In this document: positions 22,888 to 29,815 of the stretch, one piece after another
How the letters are laid out: every line of letters begins with the position of its first letter
Numbering within the stretch: position 1 is the stretch's first letter
Source of the DNA: Caryophanales bacterium UBA3631
GTDB lineage: Bacteria > Bacillota_I > Bacilli_A > RF39 > UBA660
Assembly (NCBI GenBank): GCA_002374055.1
Contig: DFLA01000018.1
Coordinates: 1-29,815 of the forward strand
Reading direction: 5' to 3'
DNA length: 29,815 nucleotides
Notes under the pieces: model-generated
Databases searched by the model: none
The model's input: only the letters and a program-made list of their open reading frames with translations
What the model was told of the DNA's origin: nothing
Made by a program: the position numbers and the translations under genes

Positions 22888-23403
22888 ATGAATATATTTA
22901 AGGAAGTTATTTCTTATGTTATTATTATTTTGGTTGTGATTTTAATTAGGACTTTTTTTGTCACACCTGTAAAGGTTGATGGTTCTAGTATGTATCCTAC
23001 TTTAAAGGATAATGATATATTGATTGAGAAAAAGTATGATAAGAGTATTGATAGATTTGATATTGTTGTTATTAAGTATAAGAAGGATAAGTTGGTTAAG
23101 AGGGTAATTGGTATGCCTGGTGATACTGTTCGTATTTCTGTTACTCGTGTTGGTTCTAATTATGCAAGTAAAATTCTTATAAATGGTGAGGTATTAGAGG
23201 AAAATTATGGATATGAACCTATAAAGGATGCTGGTATTGCTTCTGGTGATATTAAATTAGGTAATGATGAGTATTTTGTATTAGGCGATAATAGAAATAA
23301 TTCTAGTGATAGTAGATTTATTGGTGTTATTAAAAAGAAGAATATTAAAGGTGTTGCTGATTTTAGATTATTACCTTTTAAATCATTTGGAAATGTAAAG
23401 TAG
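22888..23403 (+). CDS. lepB: Signal peptidase I
   Basis: 171 residues from ATG 22888, with GGGAGG at 22878-22883; an upstream in-frame TTG overlaps that site. One N-terminal membrane helix (about 5-25) is followed by the catalytic Ser segment VDGSSMYPTLKDNDILI, the general-base Lys segment KLVKRVIGMPGDTV, and the box GDNRNNSSDSRFIGVI. The type is the short Gram-positive SipS-like S26 peptidase. It removes signal peptides from exported proteins at the outer face of the membrane, for example the TPM protein in this window. Linkage to rplS is common in Bacillota. Confidence 0.95.
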   Translation: MNIFKEVISYVIIILVVILIRTFFVTPVKVDGSSMYPTLKDNDILIEKKYDKSIDRFDIVVIKYKKDKLVKRVIGMPGDTVRISVTRVGSNYASKILINGEVLEENYGYEPIKDAGIASGDIKLGNDEYFVLGDNRNNSSDSRFIGVIKKKNIKGVADFRLLPFKSFGNVK

Positions 23404-23420
23404 ATTTTCTACTTTTTTTT
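23397..23420 (+). terminator. Terminator of lepB
   Basis: AAAGTAG (23397-23403) and CTACTTT (23409-23415), T8 run; the stop codon is in the stem. Confidence 0.8.
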
Positions 23421-23421
23421 A

Positions 23422-23430
23422 TGTTATAAT
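23422..23430 (+). promoter_or_regulatory. Extended -10 for the CmpB-type membrane protein gene
   Basis: TGTTATAAT (extended -10, TATAAT 23425-23430), 26 bases before the start. Confidence 0.45.
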
Positions 23431-23455
23431 ATCATTGTATTATGATGGAGGATTT

Positions 23456-24085
23456 ATGATGGGGTTGTTAAGTAATTATACTGATAGGAAGCTTAGTTAT
23501 AAGCAGGTTATTGGAATATTTTGTTTTTTAATTGTTTTTTCGGGTTTTTTTGGTTGGTTTTATGAGTTTGTTTTTTATTATTTTAATAGTGGTATGAAGA
23601 TGTTTTATAGGAGAGGTGGGAATTTTCTTCCTTGGATAAATATTTATTCTACTGGTTCTATTATGATTCTTATTTTGACTAGGAAGGTTAAGAATAATCC
23701 TTTTTTAGTATTTTTGATTTCTTTTATTTCAACTGGTATTTTGGAATTTTTATCTGGTTTTGTTATTTATGAATTTTTTAATATGAGGTTTTGGGATTAT
23801 AATACTGAAATTTTGAGTTTTTTTAATATTGGTGGATATGTTTGTTTAAGAAGTGTTTTGTTTTTTGCATTATCTGGTTTGTTTTTAGTATATTTTTTGA
23901 TTCCATTTTTAATTGATTTAGCTTTTGATTTTGATGTTAAATGGTTTTTTTGGTTAGGTATTATTTTGTGTTCTATTGTTTTATGTGATGAGTTTTATAA
24001 TTTAATTATTTCTAAGGTTTTTAATTTACCTTGTTCTTCTGATATTTATAGAAGTATTGGATTTAATTTTATGAAATATCATTGA
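23456..24085 (+). CDS. CmpB-type membrane protein (putative ABC transporter permease, PF06541-like)
   Basis: 209 residues from ATG 23456 (TGGAGG 5 bases before). About five to six membrane helices. Typical segments are FSGFFGWFYEFVFYYFNSG, YRRGGNFLPWINIYSTGSI, STGILEFLSGFVIYEFF, RFWDYNTEILSFFNIGGYVC and LRSVLFFALSG. The YE, WDY and NIGGYVCLR-like stretches fit the family annotated as putative ABC transporter permease (CmpB), whose true function is unknown. No ATPase gene lies nearby. It stops with TGA. Confidence 0.85.
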   Translation: MMGLLSNYTDRKLSYKQVIGIFCFLIVFSGFFGWFYEFVFYYFNSGMKMFYRRGGNFLPWINIYSTGSIMILILTRKVKNNPFLVFLISFISTGILEFLSGFVIYEFFNMRFWDYNTEILSFFNIGGYVCLRSVLFFALSGLFLVYFLIPFLIDLAFDFDVKWFFWLGIILCSIVLCDEFYNLIISKVFNLPCSSDIYRSIGFNFMKYH

Positions 24086-24100
24086 TTTTATGGAAAATGG

Positions 24101-24109
24101 TGCTATAAT
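24101..24109 (+). promoter_or_regulatory. Extended -10 upstream of the PLC-like gene
   Basis: TGCTATAAT (TATAAT 24104-24109), 29 bases before the start codon. Confidence 0.45.
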
Positions 24110-24137
24110 ATTTTAAATTTTTAAGGGGAGTGTGTTT

Positions 24138-24707
24138 ATGCCATCTGGTGGAATTCATTTATGTGTTGGTAAAAGGGTAGCTGATATTTTAAAAATTAGT
24201 AAGAGTATGAGTTTTTATGTTGGGGTTGTAAGTGCTGATTCATGGAGAAATTCTTCATCTACTAAAATTGGTACTCATTTTTTGAGTAGTGTTGATAGTT
24301 TGGATTATAATTATGATTTGTTTTATAGTAAGTATTTGAAGTATATGGATAATGAATTTGTTATTGGGTATTTAATTCATTTGATTACTGATAAGTATTG
24401 GTATGGCAATAATTTTGTAACTTCTAATATATTGGAGGATCAATATATTGATTTGAAACGTGCATGTTCTATTTTAATTAATAAATATGAAATTCCTAGA
24501 TTGGAATTGCCTGATTGTTTATTTAATCCTATTTGTGAGCTTGATAGTTCTGGTATTATACATACTATTGATTATTTGAATGGTGTTAATTATGTTTCTG
24601 GTAATACTGATAGGTTGAGTATTGATGATTTGGTTTATTATATTGAGAAGACATCTGTTTATGTTGTTAGTGAGATTGAAAGATTACGTGGTATGTATGG
24701 AGGTTAG
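24138..24707 (+). CDS. Putative metal-dependent hydrolase, zinc-dependent phospholipase C-like
   Basis: 189 residues from ATG 24138, with AAGGGGAG 7 bases upstream; a GTG at 24132 is less likely. It has a scatter of likely metal ligands: MPSGGIHLCVGKRVADIL (His7), VGVVSADSWRN (Asp34), KIGTHFLSS (His47), and FVIGYLIHLITDKYWYG (His81, Asp85). This His/Asp pattern in an all-helical protein resembles the Zn-dependent PLC family (PF00882-like) of small cytoplasmic members. No signal peptide. The substrate is unknown. The gap to queH is only 3 bases, so they are co-transcribed. Confidence 0.7.
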   Translation: MPSGGIHLCVGKRVADILKISKSMSFYVGVVSADSWRNSSSTKIGTHFLSSVDSLDYNYDLFYSKYLKYMDNEFVIGYLIHLITDKYWYGNNFVTSNILEDQYIDLKRACSILINKYEIPRLELPDCLFNPICELDSSGIIHTIDYLNGVNYVSGNTDRLSIDDLVYYIEKTSVYVVSEIERLRGMYGG

Positions 24708-24710
24708 TTT

Positions 24711-25283
24711 ATGAGGTTGTTGTTACATGCTTGTTGTGCTCCTTGTTCTGTTTATTGTGTTGATACGTTAAGGACTGAGGGAATTGAACCTACTATTTTT
24801 TGGTATAATCCTAATATTCATCCTTATATGGAGTATAGAAGTAGAAGAGAGTGTTTACGTGAGTATTCTCTTATGATGGGATTAGAGTGCATTTTTGATG
24901 ATTGTTATGGTTTGGATACTTTTTGTAAGAATGTTATTGGTAATTTGAATTCAAGATGTGTAGAGTATTGTTATCCAGTTCGTCTTAGAAGGGTTTTTGA
25001 GTATGCTCGTGATAATGGTTATGATGCTGTAAGTTCTACTTTGTTATATAGTATTTATCAAAATCATGGTGTTATTAAAAGAATTATGGAGGATTTATCA
25101 AAGGAGTTTGGTATTGAGTTTTTATATAGGGATTTTAGAGTTGGTTTTAGAGAGGGTCAATCAAAGGCTCGTGAGTTAGGTTTATATATGCAGAAGTATT
25201 GTGGTTGTGTTTTTTCTGAAGAGGATAGATATCAAGATAAAATTATGAAGGATAAGAAGAGGTATGGTGAATTATTTAAATAG
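24711..25283 (+). CDS. queH: Epoxyqueuosine reductase QueH
   Basis: 190 residues. It starts RLLLHACCAPCSVYCVDTL, with the adjacent Cys8-Cys9 and Cys12 typical of QueH (formerly DUF208). It continues IFWYNPNIHPYMEYRSRREC, FCKNVIGNLNSRCVEYCYPV and SSTLLYSIYQNH, and ends QKYCGCVFSEEDRY, carrying the second Cys pair. QueH reduces epoxyqueuosine to queuosine, the last step of queuosine formation at tRNA position 34, using an iron-sulfur cluster. No other queuosine gene is in the window. The RBS TGGAGG is inside the preceding gene. Confidence 0.95.
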   Translation: MRLLLHACCAPCSVYCVDTLRTEGIEPTIFWYNPNIHPYMEYRSRRECLREYSLMMGLECIFDDCYGLDTFCKNVIGNLNSRCVEYCYPVRLRRVFEYARDNGYDAVSSTLLYSIYQNHGVIKRIMEDLSKEFGIEFLYRDFRVGFREGQSKARELGLYMQKYCGCVFSEEDRYQDKIMKDKKRYGELFK

Positions 25284-25294
25284 TTTTGTTTTTA

Positions 25295-25324
25295 TTGACA
25301 TTTTTATTGTTTTATAATTATAAT
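25295..25324 (+). promoter_or_regulatory. SigA-type promoter of the gene at 25347
   Basis: TTGACA (25295-25300), 18-base spacer, TATAAT (25319-25324); an overlapping TATAAT at 25313-25318 has too short a spacer. Confidence 0.65.
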
Positions 25325-25346
25325 ATGTGTAATAAAGGGTGGTATT

Positions 25347-26066
25347 ATGGAAAAAATGGTTCAGTCTGCTGAGGATTCTATTAAGTTTAATTTTTTTGGT
25401 TTAGATTATTCTAGTCAGATTAAGATAATGAATTTATATTTAGAACGATTAGATGATGTTAATGATGTTAAGAGGTTTAAAGAAATTTTTGGAAGGTATA
25501 TAGTTATTATTAATAAATTTATTGAGTTTAAGTCTAATTTTTATGGGTATGATGAATGTGATAAGAAAGAGTTGAGAAATATAGTTTCTAGTTGTAGACA
25601 AAAGATAAAGCATGATAATGGTTTTGATTGTGTTTTAAAGAATTCTTATCAAAAGTTTAATAATGATTTTGTTAAGGAATATATATGTGATTCTTATTCT
25701 TATAGTAAAGATAAAATGAAAGGTATTGTTTTAGATTTTTTAGATTGTTATTCTTTTATATCTAGATGGAATTTTGATTTTTTATTAATGTTGTGTGATG
25801 AACATAGGGATTTTTTTAATTCTGAAATAAAGAAGATATCTCATGAGTTTTATTCTTCATATTTATCTATGGATGTTGTTTCAAGGATGAAATATATTTG
25901 GTATTTGTCTCATTATGATTTATTGAATAAGTGTGATGAGTCTATACAAAAGGAAAATTGTGAAAATATAAAGTGTTTTTCTAATGATAAGAAGTTTATT
26001 GATCCGGTTAAGGAAAGTTTTAAACCTCATAATATAAAAGTGTTGTTAAAATATTTTAAGGTATAA
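25347..26066 (+). CDS. Unknown helical cytoplasmic protein
   Basis: 239 residues, starting after GGGTGG. It is predicted mainly helical, with evenly mixed charge and many aromatic residues, no signal peptide and no membrane helix. It has several Cys (for example in YGYDECDKKE, IVSSCRQK, FDCVLKN), without a clear metal motif. I recognise no family. It has its own consensus promoter and terminator, so it is a single-gene unit, with codon use like the core genes upstream. It marks the boundary between the housekeeping block and the hydrolase/membrane-protein block downstream. Confidence 0.75.
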   Translation: MEKMVQSAEDSIKFNFFGLDYSSQIKIMNLYLERLDDVNDVKRFKEIFGRYIVIINKFIEFKSNFYGYDECDKKELRNIVSSCRQKIKHDNGFDCVLKNSYQKFNNDFVKEYICDSYSYSKDKMKGIVLDFLDCYSFISRWNFDFLLMLCDEHRDFFNSEIKKISHEFYSSYLSMDVVSRMKYIWYLSHYDLLNKCDESIQKENCENIKCFSNDKKFIDPVKESFKPHNIKVLLKYFKV

Positions 26067-26070
26067 ATAT

Positions 26071-26095
26071 AGTACTTTTTGTAAGTACTTTTTTT
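26071..26095 (+). terminator. Terminator of the unknown gene at 25347
   Basis: AGTACTT (26071-26077) and AAGTACT (26083-26089), T-run. Confidence 0.75.
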
Positions 26096-26103
26096 AATAT
26101 TTA

Positions 26104-26112
26104 TGTTATAAT
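26104..26112 (+). promoter_or_regulatory. Extended -10 upstream of the anchored alpha/beta hydrolase
   Basis: TGTTATAAT, TATAAT at 26107-26112, 23 bases before the chosen ATG. Confidence 0.4.
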
Positions 26113-26134
26113 GTTTTATGAGGAGTTGAAAAAA

Positions 26135-27097
26135 ATGAAGAAAATAATGAAAGTTATAGGAAAAGTTTTATTTTGTCTTTTAATATTCTTAGTAATTTTT
26201 ATCATTATTCTTTCAATATGGCATCATACAATGATGATAAAAGACAGAGAACGTTTTGAGAATGCATATGGAGAATATTATACTACAGAAGATGGTCATA
26301 AGATGAATTATACATTATATGATAGTGACTCTGATAAGGTTGCTGTGCTTTTGCCGGGATTTGCTTATGGTTCTGTACATTATTCTTTTGATGCACTTGC
26401 TCATGAATTGGGTGATAAATATAATATTGTGATAGTAGAGCCTCTTGGATATGGATTAAGTGATCAGACTGATAAGGAACGTACTGTTGAAAATTATTGT
26501 AAAGAACTTCATGGGCTTATGGAGTATTTAGGATATGATAAATATACTCTTATAGGTCATTCAATGTCAGGATTATATATGACTTATTATTCTAATGAAT
26601 ATACAGAAGAGGTTGAAACAATTATCGGAATTGATGAATATGTTCCTCATATGAAAAATGTCAAGGATAGTAGTCCTAAGTGGCAATATACCTTTTGGAA
26701 GATTGCACATTATTGGATATTCTTAGGGTTAGACAGGTTAATGCCGTCTTTTAATGTAGAGTCAGTTAAAAAGAAAATACCTACTCTTACAGATGAAGAA
26801 GTAGAGCTATTCTTGGCAATGGATAGAACCATACCAACAAATAAAACTCAGATGAATGAAATAAAGTTTATGGATAAAAATGTGGATAAATGTTATGATA
26901 TGAAGATACCTGAGAGTATACCTGTTTTGAATATTTTATCAAAGGTCAATGCTGAACAATATTCAGATTATACTAAAGTTCACGAGGAAATTTCTGAGAA
27001 TCCATACAGTAAGACCGTGGTTATAGAAGGTGGTCATAATCTTCATTTTGATAATTTAAATGGTTTGGTAAATGAAATAAAAAATTGGAATCATTAG
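26135..27097 (+). CDS. Membrane-anchored alpha/beta hydrolase
   Basis: 320 residues from ATG 26135 (AGGAG 9 bases upstream; an in-frame TTG at 26126 and ATG at 26111 are less likely). An N-terminal membrane helix (about 10-30) is followed by an alpha/beta hydrolase fold: oxyanion-hole region VAVLLPGFAYGSVHYSF, nucleophile elbow LIGHSMSGLY (Ser143), a C-terminal acid probably in VLNILSKVNAEQYSDY, and catalytic His in IEGGHNLHFDN (His301). The catalytic domain likely faces outward. Substrate (ester, lactone or peptide) unknown. Codon use (more CTT, ACA, ATA, occasional CCG) differs from upstream genes and hints at acquisition by transfer. Confidence 0.88.
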   Translation: MKKIMKVIGKVLFCLLIFLVIFIIILSIWHHTMMIKDRERFENAYGEYYTTEDGHKMNYTLYDSDSDKVAVLLPGFAYGSVHYSFDALAHELGDKYNIVIVEPLGYGLSDQTDKERTVENYCKELHGLMEYLGYDKYTLIGHSMSGLYMTYYSNEYTEEVETIIGIDEYVPHMKNVKDSSPKWQYTFWKIAHYWIFLGLDRLMPSFNVESVKKKIPTLTDEEVELFLAMDRTIPTNKTQMNEIKFMDKNVDKCYDMKIPESIPVLNILSKVNAEQYSDYTKVHEEISENPYSKTVVIEGGHNLHFDNLNGLVNEIKNWNH

Positions 27098-27172
27098 GTT
27101 GTTTTTTGAAGTGAGTTATTTTTAATTATTATTGTATAGTTTATTTAAAAAATGTTATAGGAGTTGAAAAAA

Positions 27173-27892
27173 ATGAATATAAATAATAAATTAAGGTATT
27201 TATTGCCAATTCGTTCTATTATGTTTATTCTTATTTTTGTTGTTGGTTCTATGATTACCAATAAGAAATTGGGTGATATTAGTAATTGGTGGAGTATTGT
27301 TGCAACTATTGTTAATATAGTTACAATTATGATTTTGTTATTAATTTGTAGGAAGATGAATATTGGTTATTCTAAATTGTTAAATTATGAAAAGGGTAAG
27401 GCTAGTATAAAGCAGGTTGCTTTAATATCTTTTGTTATTTTATTAATTGGAACAATGGGAATGTATTTAGCAGGTTTTATTTGTTATGGTAAGTTTCCTT
27501 ATGCTGCACCTATGATGATTGCACCTATTCCAGTTGTTCTTGCTGTTTTAAATTTTATTGTGTTACCTTTAACTGTTTCTTTTGCTGAGGATGGATTATA
27601 TTTAGGATGTGGAGTTAATAGTTTTAAGAATAAGTATATGGCTATTTTAATACCAGCATTCTTTTATGCTTTACAACATAGTTTTATTCCAACTTTGTTT
27701 GATGGTAAGTATATAGTATATAGGTTTTTATCTTTTTTACCTTTGACAATAATTTTGTGTTGGTATTATCATAAAAAGAAGAATCCATTGCCAATTATGG
27801 TTGGACATGCTCTTATTGAAGTTGCTAGTGTTGTAATGATATTGATGACTTCTATAAGTCCAGATATTTATCAAACTATGTTAAATATGTAA
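27173..27892 (+). CDS. CPBP-family-like intramembrane protein with altered first motif
   Basis: 239 residues from ATG 27173 (GGAG, same leader sequence as the preceding gene). Six to eight membrane helices. The CPBP (Abi/CAAX-protease-like) landmarks are SFAEDGLYLGCG (Glu139-Asp140), FFYALQHSF (His169) and MVGHALIEV (His212). In active members motif 1 is EExxxR; here the second Glu is Asp and the Arg is Leu (Leu144), so activity is uncertain. Both histidines remain. Family members process prenylated proteins or peptides or give bacteriocin self-immunity. Neighbours do not reveal a target. Confidence 0.78.
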   Translation: MNINNKLRYLLPIRSIMFILIFVVGSMITNKKLGDISNWWSIVATIVNIVTIMILLLICRKMNIGYSKLLNYEKGKASIKQVALISFVILLIGTMGMYLAGFICYGKFPYAAPMMIAPIPVVLAVLNFIVLPLTVSFAEDGLYLGCGVNSFKNKYMAILIPAFFYALQHSFIPTLFDGKYIVYRFLSFLPLTIILCWYYHKKKNPLPIMVGHALIEVASVVMILMTSISPDIYQTMLNM

Positions 27893-27900
27893 ATTAAATG

Positions 27901-27923
27901 GGATATTATTATCCTTTTTTTTT
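27901..27923 (+). terminator. Terminator after the CPBP-like gene
   Basis: GGATA (27901-27905), TTAT loop, TATCC (27910-27914), T9 run. Confidence 0.75.
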
Positions 27924-27956
27924 ACTCAACTTTTAGTTCATGTTATTCTTTTTTTG

Positions 27957-27985
27957 TTGTTTAATTTGTTTTAAAATTGTATAAT
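27957..27985 (+). promoter_or_regulatory. SigA-type promoter of the second alpha/beta hydrolase
   Basis: TTGTTT (27957-27962), 17-base spacer, TATAAT (27980-27985), 23 bases before ATG. Confidence 0.5.
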
Positions 27986-28008
27986 GGTTTTATAGGGTGT
28001 GATTAGAT

Positions 28009-28761
28009 ATGCAATTTAAAGAATTTGGTACGGATGGTAAGCCTGTTATACTTGGTATGCATGGAATGTGTCAAAAATGGGAAAGTGTTTATGATATTTT
28101 AAAGCCTTTGGAAAATGATTTTAAATTGATTATCCCAGCTATGGATGGTTTTTATGATGGGTCTCTTAGTGAATTTACTAGCTTTTCTGATCAAGCTAGA
28201 CAAATTGAGGAATATGTTAATAAAAATTATAATGGACAAATAGATGGTATTTATGGTATTTCTCAGGGTGGATTAATGGTTATTGAGATATTATCAAGAG
28301 GAAATATTTCTATTAATAAGGCTGTTACAGATGGTGTTTATGTTGCACATCATGGTAAATTGGCTGGAAGGATGGTTTATAGGTTACTTAGATTTTATAA
28401 GAAGAATAATCGTCCTCCAAAGGTAATGGATATAATGGTTAAACTAATGGGATTGGATCCAAAGGATGCATATGAGATGTTTGATTTTGTTTATTGGAGT
28501 GCAAGTTTGGAGTCAATTAGAAAAAATGTATATGAGAATTATACTTATCATGTAGATTCTAATTTAGCTAATACTAATACAATGGTTTATTTATTGTGTG
28601 GTAGTAAGGAGCCTTATGCTAAGAAGTCTCATAAAATTTTAAAAAGGTATTTAAAAAATTATGATGAGAAAATAGTTAAAGATTTAGGTCATGCTGAATA
28701 TGCAGTTAGGCATAATGATGAATTGTGTCATGATTTAATTAGATTTTTTAGTGATAAATAG
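28009..28761 (+). CDS. Cytoplasmic alpha/beta hydrolase
   Basis: 250 residues, no signal or membrane helix. The fold motifs are PVILGMHGMCQKWESVYDIL (oxyanion loop HGM), the nucleophile elbow IYGISQGGLMV (Ser85), the acid region YLLCGSKEPYAKKS (Glu in place of the usual Asp) and LGHAEYAVRHND (His228). The triad is therefore Ser-Glu-His if Glu is the acid. It is unrelated at the sequence level to the hydrolase at 26135 beyond the fold. The substrate is unknown. Confidence 0.85.
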   Translation: MQFKEFGTDGKPVILGMHGMCQKWESVYDILKPLENDFKLIIPAMDGFYDGSLSEFTSFSDQARQIEEYVNKNYNGQIDGIYGISQGGLMVIEILSRGNISINKAVTDGVYVAHHGKLAGRMVYRLLRFYKKNNRPPKVMDIMVKLMGLDPKDAYEMFDFVYWSASLESIRKNVYENYTYHVDSNLANTNTMVYLLCGSKEPYAKKSHKILKRYLKNYDEKIVKDLGHAEYAVRHNDELCHDLIRFFSDK

Positions 28762-28808
28762 ATGTATAGGATTTTAATAGATATTAATATTTGAAGGTGG
28801 GAGAAAAT

Positions 28809-29474
28809 ATGAAGGAAAAAACCTTTTATATTATTTCAATGATTGGCACTATTATATGTTTTATTGGAGATAATCTTTTAGGTTATTTTAATCCTTCTTC
28901 TGATTTTGGTAGTAAACTTTTGTTTATTAATTTTTCATATGACTGGGCTAATGTTAGTTCTTTTAGGTTTGTTATGGCTGGATTATTAGGGGTTATTTCT
29001 TTATTAATGATGTTTTTTGGATTTTATGGTATTTATATTAGGATGGAAAAGAAAAAAAGCAAATTTTCAAAGTATTTTATTTTTGGCTCATTTTTATTTG
29101 TTTCAGTAGGCATATTGTATCATAATGTTTTTGCTATTTCTGCTTATATATTTAACAGGTTGTCTAATTTAGGATTTTCTGATCCTAAAGCATTTACAAT
29201 AGAATTTTTTAATACTTTTATTAAGGTTGGTTTTTTAGCGGCAGTAGGTTATTTTATTTTAGCATTATGTATGTTTTTATCGTCTTTAAATGAAGAAATC
29301 TATTCTAGGAAATGTATGTGTATTATTAATCCACTATTTTTTATGTTTGTTTGTATATTTTTATCCAGAGTATTGCCTCAAACTGCATTTGTGAATGGTG
29401 TGTTTGGTTTAGGACAACAGAGTTTAGGATTGTTTATTGTGTTTTTAGTATTGTATAAAACTGTGAGTGATTAA
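28809..29474 (+). CDS. Polytopic membrane protein, DUF6796-like
   Basis: 221 residues from ATG 28809 (GGTGGGAG at 28796-28803; an in-frame TTG at 28791 overlaps this site). Six membrane helices near 5-25, 50-75, 85-110, 135-160, 170-190 and 195-215. It opens EKTFYIISMIGTIICFIGDN, followed by LLGYFNP and SYDWANVSSFRFVMAGLLG. The pattern fits small membrane proteins annotated DUF6796, by memory only. Function unknown. It lies 47 bases after the hydrolase without a terminator between, so the two are probably co-transcribed. Confidence 0.8.
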   Translation: MKEKTFYIISMIGTIICFIGDNLLGYFNPSSDFGSKLLFINFSYDWANVSSFRFVMAGLLGVISLLMMFFGFYGIYIRMEKKKSKFSKYFIFGSFLFVSVGILYHNVFAISAYIFNRLSNLGFSDPKAFTIEFFNTFIKVGFLAAVGYFILALCMFLSSLNEEIYSRKCMCIINPLFFMFVCIFLSRVLPQTAFVNGVFGLGQQSLGLFIVFLVLYKTVSD

Positions 29475-29514
29475 TTTTTTTAGTATTTTATAATATTTAT
29501 TAGAAGTTGAGAAT

Positions 29515-29815
29515 ATGTTTAATTCTGAAATTGTCAACGTAAACGGGAAAAGTTATCCTATTTAAGGGTTAATAATCGGTCTGATGAAGTTATTCTTTTT
29601 TTCATGGCTATAATGGTTCAAAAGAATGTTTTCCAACATCATTTAATTACTAATTGTTGTATATTATCTTTTGATGGCCTGTTGTTGGTGATTCATCGGT
29701 TGTAAAATATTATAGTATAGAAGATTTTCTAGTGTATGTTTATAACTTTTTGAAATGTAATGAGGGTAAGGTTAAGAATACTGAGCATATATATTTGATA
29801 TATTGGAATGAGATA
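29515..29815 (+). pseudogene. Probable decayed coding remnant, running off the window
   Basis: The final 341 bases hold no intact ORF of note. Three consecutive frame fragments look protein-like. Frame 1 from ATG 29515 (MFNSEIVNVNGKSYPI, stop 29563) continues without a gap in frame 3 from 29565 (RVNNRSDEVILFFMAIMVQKN..., stop 29703). Frame 2 then runs from 29675 to the edge (PVVGDSSVVKYYSIEDFLVY, then VYNFLKCNEGKVKNTEHIYL). Two frameshifts would join them into one protein of about 100 residues or more. The parent family is not recognised. Sequence error or chance openness are alternatives. Confidence 0.35.

Noticed and set aside
1..29815. Mycoplasma-type code with TGA as Trp, suggested by the very low GC
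   Set aside because: TGA ends several intact genes (5763, 7215, 19968, 21249, 24085), and all conserved Trp positions checked are TGG.
1..29815. tRNA, rRNA, CRISPR arrays, insertion sequences, prophage or toxin-antitoxin modules
   Set aside because: None seen: no cloverleaf-like GC-rich segment, no regularly spaced repeats and no transposase, integrase or phage structural genes. The prepilin tail resembles phage tail domains only in part.

Overview
The window is very AT-rich chromosomal DNA from a spore-forming, low-GC Gram-positive bacterium (Bacillota). It carries sigK, a spoIIA-type locus, spoVAC-spoVAD-spoVAE and an FtsK/SpoIIIE translocase. TGG is the Trp codon and TGA is a genuine stop (for example at 5763, 7215, 19968, 21249 and 24085), so this is code 11 and not a mycoplasma-type code. 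Extreme codon bias, short intergenic gaps and many proteins of unknown family suggest an uncultured gut Bacilli/Erysipelotrichia-like lineage; that placement is inference. Nearly all genes lie on the + strand. The three minus-strand genes (sigK, a FAD-Rieske protein and a small DUF5661-like gene) are separated from convergent neighbours by palindromic terminators that overlap stop codons.

Layout. 1-951: 3' end of a type-2-like isoleucyl-tRNA synthetase. 1027-4042: three sigma factors (a divergent SigA-like factor, SigK, SigF/G-like) and a SpoIIAA-like STAS protein. 4043-4330: non-coding, with crossing inverted repeats and an extra terminator, a candidate structured RNA. 4331-6110: spoVAC-spoVAD-spoVAE, for Ca-dipicolinate transport into the spore. 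6169-8150: zinc-ribbon membrane protein plus TPM-domain protein. 8255-10483: FtsK/SpoIIIE. 10547-11853: NfeD plus SPFH/stomatin pair. 11857-15007: FAD-Rieske oxidoreductase, zinc-ribbon membrane protein and DUF5661-like protein. 15080-18161: a membrane-anchored phosphoglycerate-mutase homologue that has lost its catalytic residues, followed directly by a large prepilin-like protein. 18247-19968: two tandem protein-kinase-like genes. 20022-22844: SpoU methyltransferase, rimM, trmD, an unknown gene and rplS. 22888-25283: signal peptidase I, a CmpB-type membrane protein, a PLC-like hydrolase and queH. 25347-29474: orphan helical protein, two alpha/beta hydrolases, a CPBP-like protein and a polytopic membrane protein. 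29475-29815: apparently decayed coding DNA.

The most unusual feature is the spoIIA locus. The gene for the anti-sigma factor/kinase SpoIIAB is absent between spoIIAA and sigF, and the SpoIIAA-like protein has Lys58 where the regulatory phosphoserine (Ser58 in B. subtilis) should be. Both halves of the classical partner-switch controlling SigF are therefore altered here. Next in interest are the pseudo-phosphoglycerate mutase/prepilin pair, the kinase-like pair, and the structured intergenic region upstream of spoVAC.
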